From NCBI GenBank assembly GCA_026692845.1, contig JAPLNM010000044.1, forward strand, positions 1 to 64,000: a DNA stretch of 64,000 nt, given 5' to 3'. Origin of the DNA: Planctomycetota bacterium. Lineage in GTDB: Bacteria; Planctomycetota; Planctomycetia; Pirellulales; Pirellulaceae. The notes under the pieces are model-generated. The model searched no databases and had not been told where the DNA came from. It worked only from the letters and a program-made list of their open reading frames with translations. The stretch's first letter is position 1; each line of letters opens with the position of its first letter. The translations under genes were made by a program, and so were the position numbers. Shown piece after piece: positions 18,865-26,820 of this stretch.

Positions 18865-20217
18865 ATGGGACGCCCCAATGCCAAGCCCCAGAAAGCAAAC
18901 GCGATGAGAACTTTTGAAAAACGATCCGATCCGCAGCTCGAGCGGGCCTCGAGTCTCACCCAGCAGCACGCCTACCGTCGTTCGCCGAAAATCGTAGCGA
19001 TCGAAACGCTGGTTCCCCACGATATCATGCCTGGACTGCTGGCGCTGCGATTGCACGTCCAAGACGCCGGAGGTTCGGATTGGATCGGGCATGGCGAAAC
19101 GTATTACATTCCGACCTCGGTCGCGGCGGTGATCCATGATTTTTTTGCGCCTCGGTTGCTCGGCGCTGACGCGTTGGCCATCGAGAGCCATTGGCGTTTC
19201 TTGTACGAACGGATGATCGCCTTTGCAGGAACAGGGGCTGAACTGCGAGCCTTATCGGCCGTAGACCTGGCCTTGTGGGACCTCTCGGGCCAGATCCATC
19301 AGGAACCGATCTGGCGATTGCTGGGCGGTCCGGTCCGCGATTCGATCCCCGTGTACAACAGCAGCGGTGGCCCGAGTTACGGCAGGAGCAACCAGCAGTT
19401 GCCAGCCTCCTCGGGATGGCCCGGGCATGGGGATCCGGGCAAGCCAGGTCGGCTCGAGGACAACTGGGCCAGCATGAACCAACCCGAGGAATTGGCCCGG
19501 GAGTTGATCGAACTGGGGTATCGAGGCATGAAGCTCTGGTCGTTCGACAGCGTTTATCGACGGCAGGGTGGTCAATTGCTCACGTCCAAGGATATCGACG
19601 AAGGGCTTGCTCCCTTTCGGGCGATTCGCGACAAGGTTGGAGACCAGATCGACTTGATGCTCGATGGACACGGCTTTTTTTCCTTGGCCGCAGCAAGGCA
19701 GATCGCTCGGGCGATGCAAGAGGTCCGACCTTTGTGGCTCGAAGACATCCTCAGGCCCGACTGCGTGCAGGCGATGGCCGAGTTTCGCAAGAGCATCGAC
19801 CTGCCCGTCGCGGTGAGCGAAATGCTCGTGACGATCGATGACTATCGAAGGGTTTTGGAAGCCGGAGCGGCCGACATGGTCATGATCGATCCGACCTGGG
19901 TCGGGGGAATCTCCGGGACGCGTCGAATTGCGGAGCTGGCACAAGCCTACAACGTTCCGACCTTGATGCACGATTGCACCGGGCCGATGACCCTTCTATC
20001 CGGCTTGCACATCGCTGGCTCGAACAGCGGGGTAGCTTACCAAGAGACCGTCCGCGCGCATCTTGCAACCCTTTATCCGCTGCTGATCGATGTCGAGGTG
20101 CGGGTCGAACAAGGCCACCTGAGTTTGCCAGAAAGACCTGGCCTAGGGGCTCGATGGAAAGAAGACCTCTTCGATCCGAAACATCCGGGATACAGGATCT
20201 CCGAAATTCACAAGTAA
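18865..20217 (+). CDS. mandelate racemase/muconate lactonizing enzyme family protein (enolase superfamily)
   Basis: 450 aa; AVDLALWDLSGQIHQEPIWRLLGGPVRDSIPVYNSSG, DLMLDGHGFFS, LWLEDILRPD, MIDPTWVGGISGTRRIAELAQAYNVPTLMHDC. Confidence 0.88.
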   Translation: MGRPNAKPQKANAMRTFEKRSDPQLERASSLTQQHAYRRSPKIVAIETLVPHDIMPGLLALRLHVQDAGGSDWIGHGETYYIPTSVAAVIHDFFAPRLLGADALAIESHWRFLYERMIAFAGTGAELRALSAVDLALWDLSGQIHQEPIWRLLGGPVRDSIPVYNSSGGPSYGRSNQQLPASSGWPGHGDPGKPGRLEDNWASMNQPEELARELIELGYRGMKLWSFDSVYRRQGGQLLTSKDIDEGLAPFRAIRDKVGDQIDLMLDGHGFFSLAAARQIARAMQEVRPLWLEDILRPDCVQAMAEFRKSIDLPVAVSEMLVTIDDYRRVLEAGAADMVMIDPTWVGGISGTRRIAELAQAYNVPTLMHDCTGPMTLLSGLHIAGSNSGVAYQETVRAHLATLYPLLIDVEVRVEQGHLSLPERPGLGARWKEDLFDPKHPGYRISEIHK

Positions 20218-20293
20218 GCCTGTGCATCGATTCCGCGTCCGGAAAGCTCGAAAGGGAATCTCCGCGTTGACGATAAACGAACTTGGATATGCG

Positions 20294-20739
20294 ATAAATT
20301 TAGAGGCTGGGCCGAGCCCGTTCCTGAACTGTTGTCCTCGACACCCGACGATGCCTTCTTTCAAAATGACATTATCGATCGCGTTCCTAACAGGAATTGG
20401 TACAAAGGGCGATGCCTACTCCTTGGAGACGCCGCACACCCAACCACTCCGAATCTCGGTCAAGGAGGTTGCCTTGCGATCGAAGACGCAGCCTGTTTAT
20501 ACAATCTATTCTCTAAAGTATCGACGCTGCAAGACATCCTGCCTGCATTTGTGAAGCTGCGATACGCAAGAACGGCGGCAGTTAATCGCGATTCAAACCG
20601 GCTTGGAAGAACCGGGCAGTGGAACGGAAAAATAGCATGCTTGCTACGAGACGCCACAGTTAAGCAAGCATTACCGATCATCGGGATCCATGAGCTCCTC
20701 AAGCATGCTCGGAATGTCGATCGTTTTCTGGTCGAGTAG
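20294..20739 (+). pseudogene. C-terminal remnant of FAD-dependent monooxygenase (UbiH/zeaxanthin epoxidase-like)
   Basis: DKFRGWAEPVPELLSSTPDDAFFQNDIIDRVPNRNWYKGRCLLLGDAAHPTTPNLGQGGCLAIEDA contains the GD-motif (LLGDAAHPTTPNLGQG), but the N-terminal Rossmann part is absent. Confidence 0.8.
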
Positions 20740-20753
20740 CAGCGAGACGTCGA

Positions 20754-20897
20754 TTATTTCTTTTTGAGAAAATTGACGATCACGGCAATGACCAAAAGGA
20801 GAAGTACAATGCGTCCAACCCAAGCGCCAAGGTTGTAGGCACTCAAGCCGTTCTGTTGTGCGAGCAAGGCGATGCCATTTAGCTGATTCCAAAACAT
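20754..20897 (-). CDS. putative 47-aa single-TM microprotein
   Basis: MFWNQLNGIALLAQQNGLSAYNLGAWVGRIVLLLLVIAVIVNFLKKK; below the 60-aa cut-off of the supplied ORF track. Confidence 0.4.
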   Translation of the reverse strand: MFWNQLNGIALLAQQNGLSAYNLGAWVGRIVLLLLVIAVIVNFLKKK

Positions 20898-21602
20898 TTG
20901 AGTTCCCTTTCTTGACCGGCGACTTACAGTTCTACACTAGTTAGAGTTATAATAGAGCGTACTCCGAGATACAACTAGCAATAGTGGTCCATCGAGCATT
21001 GTAGGTACGTTTCTCGTTCGAATCCGACCCGTGTCGGTTGCAAAAAAGCCGTTTTCCCAATGAAATCGGTATGTCCAAGGCGACTTTGACGGGAGGTGTG
21101 CAGGAAGCTTTGGTCGCAAGCATCGGCCTTACGCCTCTGGCCTGGTCTCAATACCGTCAAATCGACATTTGGATCATTTTAGGAAAGATTGGATTTGAAT
21201 GTATTTCGACGCATGCCGAGGGGTTTTTGAAAGCGGTTGGGCGCAAGCCCTCCGGTGAAGGGTCAAGTGTAGTGTTCCACGCTCGAACACACAGGAAACC
21301 ACTGGATATATAGACTCACCGGGCAGATTGCTGCTCGGCTAACATTTATCGATTGCTAGGAAATGCAACTTCATCAATGTCCCGATTTGACGGTATTGGG
21401 CCTGGTCCTGTCGGTGTCTCTTTCTTGATGGGCACGAGCCGCCGGGCGGAGCAGGATATTCGAATCGAGGAGAACGAGCATCACTCGCCGCAACCTCAGT
21501 AGATTTTACGCTACTTACGCTGGTCCAAAACACCAGTAGGGTCTGGCAATTGCAACAAATGGGTGTGTTGCTCGCTTCAATCTCAGTCCGAGCATAAGCA
21601 AG

Positions 21603-21725
21603 ATGCAACTAAAGACTATCCTCAATCGCCTAGAAAAGCAAAAGGGTTTCGTCTATCCCAATGCATCTAAGACGAAATCAGGCGAGATCGAGTTCACGTT
21701 GCGCATGGTGAGGATCGCCCCTTAG
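21603..21725 (+). pseudogene. possible N-terminal fragment of an ISL3-type transposase
   Basis: MQLKTILNRLEKQKGFVYPNASKTKSGEIEFTLRMVRIAP*; resembles the N-terminus MxLKTILNRVxKxKSFVY of ISL3 family transposases, then stops. Confidence 0.35.
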
Positions 21726-21851
21726 AACCCCAGCTTTTTAAGTAATTCCGAAATGGCCGTGATCTCACTGGACGGCGTTCCATGGATGCTATAATCAATC
21801 CCTCCACGAGACTCGTTTTCGGAAATTCGATACCATCAGCAACGCGATAAA

Positions 21852-23459
21852 ATGCACCATCAATTTCTCTCCCGGCGACGGAGTAGGCCTAATTCGGCCG
21901 TGTCGTTTTTTATGCTGTTGCTCTGGCTTGCCTTATCAGCCCAGAGGGGCCAATCGACCGACCCGCCCAACATCGTCTATATTCTTGCTGATGACCTGGG
22001 CTATGGAGATTTGGGATGTTACAACCCAGACTCAAAGATCCCTACTCCCAGGCTCGATCGGTTTGCAGCCCAGGGAATGCGCTTTCGCGATGCGCACTCC
22101 CCTTCGTCGGTCTGCACGCCGACGCGCTACGCGTTGCTGACCGGGCGTTACGCATGGCGAACCCGCTTGCAACGCAATGTGCTGGGGCCATGGGACAAGC
22201 CTCTTATTGCTGAAAATCGACTGACTGTCGGAAAATTGCTTCAGCAGCAAGGTTATGCTACGGCTTGTATCGGCAAATGGCATCTTGGACAAAACTACGC
22301 GACCACCGACGGCAAGCCAGTTATCGGCGGAGTTAAGAACGCTTTGAGCAACGTGGACTTCACCCAAGCGATGAGCGATGGGCCGATCACACGGGGATTT
22401 GATCATTACTTCGGTACGATCGTACCGAACTACCCTCCCTACTGCTTCTTTGAGAACGATCGAACCGTCGGAATTCCATCTCTCCCGATGCAGGGGCGGA
22501 ACTTCAATATCCCCGGTCCGATGGTACCGAACTGGAAGCTCGAAAACATCCTGCCCGAGCTTACCGATCATGCCGTGCATTGGGTCGAACAGCAAGCGCA
22601 TTCAAGAAAGCCTTTTTTTCTATATTTCTCGCTAACCTCTCCGCATTACCCGGTCGTGCCGGCCCGAGAGTTTGTTGGCAAGACCCCGGTCGGCGCTTAC
22701 GGTGACTTTGTGTATCAAACCGATTGGAGCATTGGTCAAATCCTCGATGCGATCGATCGGGCGGGAGTGTCCGACAATACGCTGGTGATCTTCACAAGCG
22801 ACAATGGAGCGGAAGTTACCGGCGAAGTAAATCCCGGTGTTTACGATCGAGTGCAACAGTTCGGACATCGCAGTTCCGGCGATCTCCGCGGCGCAAAAAG
22901 GGACGCTTGGGAAGGTGGCCACCGAGTTCCATTCATCGCTCGCTGGCCTGGTAAAATCCAAGCTGGAACGTTCAGCGATGCAATGATCTGCCATGCCGAT
23001 CTGATGGCAACGCTCGCGGAGATCCTCGTGCAAAAACTCCCCGAGAATGCGGCCGAAGATAGCGTGAGCATCTTGCCGATTCTGCTCGGCAAGCACGGGG
23101 ACAGTCCGATGCGCGAAGCGATCGTCCACCACAGTGCTAGGGGGAAGTTCGCAATCCGGCAGGGGGACTGGGTACTGATCGACGCGCCGACGGGCGATGA
23201 CAATGGAGCGAACGGGGAGCCGCAGTGGCTTAAAAGCGAGCGTGGGTACCAATCGCATCGGGCTCCCGGAGAACTCTATCATCTTGGCGATGATTTCGCA
23301 CAGCGCCGCAATCTGTACTTCGAGGAGCCCGAGATCGTAAGCAATCTGAAGTCGCTTTTGAAAAAGTATATCGACGAAGGCCGCAGTACCCAGGGTGCTC
23401 GGCAAGCGAACGATGGGGTGATTCAGCCTTATTCTGCCCCTAGCAAGTCGCCGAACTAA
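21852..23459 (+). CDS. sulfatase (arylsulfatase)
   Basis: 535 aa; NIVYILADDLGYGDLGCY, SPSSVCTPTRYALLTGRY (C-x-P-x-R formylglycine site), GKWHLG, VIFTSDNGAE. Confidence 0.95.
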   Translation: MHHQFLSRRRSRPNSAVSFFMLLLWLALSAQRGQSTDPPNIVYILADDLGYGDLGCYNPDSKIPTPRLDRFAAQGMRFRDAHSPSSVCTPTRYALLTGRYAWRTRLQRNVLGPWDKPLIAENRLTVGKLLQQQGYATACIGKWHLGQNYATTDGKPVIGGVKNALSNVDFTQAMSDGPITRGFDHYFGTIVPNYPPYCFFENDRTVGIPSLPMQGRNFNIPGPMVPNWKLENILPELTDHAVHWVEQQAHSRKPFFLYFSLTSPHYPVVPAREFVGKTPVGAYGDFVYQTDWSIGQILDAIDRAGVSDNTLVIFTSDNGAEVTGEVNPGVYDRVQQFGHRSSGDLRGAKRDAWEGGHRVPFIARWPGKIQAGTFSDAMICHADLMATLAEILVQKLPENAAEDSVSILPILLGKHGDSPMREAIVHHSARGKFAIRQGDWVLIDAPTGDDNGANGEPQWLKSERGYQSHRAPGELYHLGDDFAQRRNLYFEEPEIVSNLKSLLKKYIDEGRSTQGARQANDGVIQPYSAPSKSPN

Positions 23460-23685
23460 TTGCGTGGGCCTAGGCTACAGGCTACGGACTATGGACTATC
23501 CGGAACAGCCAAACCGGTTGGATCCTCTTCGCTCCCGGGCTTTGACGAGGGAGAAAGGGGCGGGTGAGATGAGGGAACATGTGACCCGAGAACGGCAACC
23601 ATCACCGAGTGGCAGCCAAAGGAGTTTCTAAAATTAAGCGCGGACGACCGGCCACTTCGGTGCATGGTTTTGTTCTGGCTGTTTT

Positions 23686-23777
<92 letters not shown>

Positions 23778-23957
23778 AATTCGATCTAGTATAGCAATCC
23801 GGCCCATTGGTCTGCAAGTCACCGCGAACCGCTTCGATCAACGATCGGCATCGCCGCAGTTCAAACAGCCATCGAGTACGAGTACGACAAAATCCGATGC
23901 GAGGCACAAACGCATGCTTTCCTCAGATACGAAAAATTGCGATGTTGGCTTACAGCA

Positions 23958-24260
23958 TCACCAACTACGAGCGAATTTCTTTCGCAGACGCATGAAACCG
24001 GACATTCCACCAAGCGAGGCCACAATCATCATCGACGTGGGTTCCGGCACCGCTTGGTTGCTGCTCTTGGTAATCTCATTGCTGTCGAGTGTGACCGCGC
24101 CATTCAACGCCAATGCGCTGCCATCGAGGATGGTTGCACCTGTCGTCAAGGTGATGCTCGTCAGCGCAAGAATGTTTCCTTGGAAGGCCGTTGATGTCCC
24201 GAGCGTGGCGGAACCTACTAGCACCCGGGAAAGAACCGGTTCTAGGTCTCTTTGATTCAA
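23958..24260 (-). pseudogene. truncated ice-binding-like (DUF3494-type) protein with PEP-CTERM tail
   Basis: SATLGTSTAFQGNILALTSITLTTGATILDGSALALNGAVTLDSNEI followed by VPEPTSMMIVASLGGMSGFMRLRKK; only the C-terminal part of the DUF3494-type domain is present. Confidence 0.65.
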
Positions 24261-24561
24261 AGCCTGAGGGAATCCGGATCAACCAGATTACTGCGGGGCA
24301 TGCGAAGGAGCTTCACGAGAAGCTCAAAGCCAGAGGGATGGCTACGACGACGATCCACAAACGGATCCAATTCGCCAGGCAATTCATTCACGATGCGGTC
24401 GATTGGAAGATCATCGACGAGAACCCGTTTTTCAAGGTTCGAACGCAGCGAAGCACCGTCAAAGTCAACGAGCTTGTACCACGCGAAGTGGTCGACAAGC
24501 TGATGAAGAAGGCAAACCCGGTTTGGCAAGTGATCCTGGGGCTGAGTCGCTATCCCGTTTT
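24250..24561 (+). pseudogene. tyrosine recombinase/integrase fragment, N-terminal (core-binding) part
   Basis: INQITAGHAKELHEKLKARGMATTTIHKRIQFARQFIHDAVDWKIIDENPFFKV...VWQVILGLSRY resembles the phage-integrase SAM-like domain. Confidence 0.75.
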
Positions 24562-24565
24562 TCTT

Positions 24566-24648
24566 AACCACTGAACACACCGAACACACGGAAATAAATC
24601 CTCCCACCGTTATGTCATGCTTCCGTGTGTTCGGTGTGTTCGGTGGTT
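24566..24648. repeat. palindromic element with 28-bp inverted arms, inside the integrase remnant
   Basis: AACCACTGAACACACCGAACACACGGAA (24566-24593) and TTCCGTGTGTTCGGTGTGTTCGGTGGTT (24621-24648) are reverse complements at 27/28 positions. Confidence 0.95.
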
Positions 24649-24654
24649 CCCTGC

Positions 24655-25086
24655 TTTTCGGCGACAAGAGCGAGTATCGAGTATGTGGTCGCCGCACCGC
24701 CGTACCGTGCGGCTGGCAATACAGCGATGGGTTGGAAGATCTCGAATCTACGGACCGAAATGACGCGACTCGTGCGCCGCGCCGGCGTCTCGGGTTGGCC
24801 ACGATTGTTCCATTCGATGCGGGCCAGCAGGCAAACAGAACTGCAGCGAGAGTTTCCGCTGCACATCGTCTGCTCCTGGCTCGGCAACTCACCACGTATC
24901 TCCCAGCAGAGTTACTTGCTTGTCACTGAAGATAATTTTGCCAAGGCCGCTGGCGTGGCGAAGGTGGTGGTGTCGCCTCCTCCGTTTTGCCCCAAACGCA
25001 GCATCCTGGCGGGCTTGGTCAAGTTTTTCGCCGTTGGCTGCGGGTTAAACGATATTGCGCCTTCGGCGGACTCAAGTGGCCCGTAG
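24655..25086 (+). pseudogene. tyrosine recombinase/integrase fragment, C-terminal catalytic part
   Basis: EYVVAAPPYRAAGNTAMGWKISNLRTEMTRLVRRAGVSGWPRLFHSMRASRQTELQREFPLHIVCSWLGNSPRISQQSYLLVTEDNFAKA resembles integrase box II (HxxRxS-like ...WLGxS...Y). Confidence 0.75.
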
Positions 25087-25468
25087 CCACCTGTCGCCAG
25101 ACGGTGGAGGCGTTACTCGCGCCGCCGTCCACCGCTTGGCAGCGGATGGCTACGACTTGGCAGCGGATGGCTACGATTCGGGCTCCCAGCCCATTCTTTT
25201 CGTCCGCAATCCCTGGCCCATCGACCAAACCACCGTGAGAACCGCTATAATCGGGGCGACTGGCAATATTTTCTCCAACCCCTCTAAATGATGGAATCCT
25301 ATCCTCCTGGACTTGCAAGAGTCTGTACGAAGGATCCATAATACAGCTAGGTCTTGCTGGCGGTAGAAAATACGCGTCGGCAATCCAAGCCCCATCACTG
25401 GGGTTCCCGCCATCGGCCCCCGGGCTGACCCCTCCCTACCTCCAAACCCTTCAACACGGAATCGTGCC

Positions 25469-26812
25469 ATGCTGAATTTTTTTGGCGATTCGCATCGGAT
25501 GTGCAGTGGGCTTTCGCGACGCAGTTTTCTCTCTGCGGGCTCGCTTTGTTTCGGGCTAGGTGGCTTTAGTTTGGCCGATCTGCTCCGTGCCGAAGAACAA
25601 TCCGGCAAAAAGAGCTCGCACAAGGGTCTGATCAACATTTTTCTCGGTGGTGGTCCCCCTCACCAAGACATGTGGGAGATCAAGACCGAGGCACCCTCGG
25701 AAATCCGAGGCGAATTCAGTCCAATCGCGACGAACGTTCCCGGTATCCAAATTTGCGAGGTCTTCCCGCAACTCGCTCAGCGGATGGATAAGTCCGTGGT
25801 GATTCGATCTGTCGTCGGTTGCAAAGACCGACACGAATCCCATCAGTGCATGAGCGGTTGGTTCCCCGACGATCTGAAAGCTCTCGGCGGTAGACCCTCG
25901 ATCGGCTCGGCAGTGACCAAACTCCAAGGGTCGGTCGACCCTGCTGTTCCGCCGTTTGTTGGGCTCGCCTCGAAAACCCAGCATGGTCCCTGGTCCAATT
26001 CCGGTGAGGCCGGTTTCTTGGGGGCCGCTTATTCGGCCTTCAAACCCGACGGACCCGGGATGGAAAACATGAAACTCCAGTCGATCGGCCTAGATCGGCT
26101 CAAGGATCGACGCCGTTTGCTTACCAGTCTCGATACCATGCGCCGCGATATCGATAACTCCGGAGTCATGGCCGGAATGGACGCATTCGAACAACGGGCC
26201 CTGGATGTACTGACCAGCAGCAAACTCCTAGACGCCTTGGATCTGAGCAAAGAGGATCCGAAATTGATCGAACGCTACGGGGATGGTAAACCTTACAAAT
26301 ACCAGTACGACGGAGCACCGACTTGCAACGATCACCTCCTGATCGCCCGACGATTGATCGAGGCCGGGGTCCGCGTCGTGAGCCTTAGCTACGGACGTTG
26401 GGATTCCCACGGCGCGAATTTCGACCTAGTCCGCGACCACGGGGGCAAACTCGATCAGTGCCTCAGCGCCTTGATGGACGACCTTACGGCCCGAGGCATG
26501 CTCGATGATGTCACCATCATCGTCTGGGGTGAATTCGGTCGAACCCCGAAGATCAACAACGGGGCAGGGCGCGATCACTGGGCCCAGGTCAGCAGCGCAT
26601 GGATGGCCGGCGGCGGGATGCGCGTCGGGCAAGCGATCGGTGCGACGAATCGGCTCGGTGAATACGCCAAGGAAAGACCGGTTCACATGCAAGAGATCAT
26701 CTCGACGCTTTACCATAATTTGGGCATCAACACCGCGACGAACACCATCGTCGATCCGACAGGCCGACCCCAATTTTTGGTCGACCACGAACCTATCCGC
26801 GAACTGATCTAG
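25469..26812 (+). CDS. DUF1501 domain-containing protein
   Basis: 447 aa; SRRSFLSAGSLCFGLGG (Tat-like start), HKGLINIFLGGGPPHQDMWEIKTEAPSEIRGEF, GEFGRTPKINNGAGRDHW. Confidence 0.92.
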   Translation: MLNFFGDSHRMCSGLSRRSFLSAGSLCFGLGGFSLADLLRAEEQSGKKSSHKGLINIFLGGGPPHQDMWEIKTEAPSEIRGEFSPIATNVPGIQICEVFPQLAQRMDKSVVIRSVVGCKDRHESHQCMSGWFPDDLKALGGRPSIGSAVTKLQGSVDPAVPPFVGLASKTQHGPWSNSGEAGFLGAAYSAFKPDGPGMENMKLQSIGLDRLKDRRRLLTSLDTMRRDIDNSGVMAGMDAFEQRALDVLTSSKLLDALDLSKEDPKLIERYGDGKPYKYQYDGAPTCNDHLLIARRLIEAGVRVVSLSYGRWDSHGANFDLVRDHGGKLDQCLSALMDDLTARGMLDDVTIIVWGEFGRTPKINNGAGRDHWAQVSSAWMAGGGMRVGQAIGATNRLGEYAKERPVHMQEIISTLYHNLGINTATNTIVDPTGRPQFLVDHEPIRELI

Positions 26813-26820
26813 GGGCCACC

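Noticed and set aside
21038-21608. 91-aa plus and 89-aa minus ORFs before the sulfatase
   Set aside because: No recognisable motifs; region appears to be decayed intergenic DNA.
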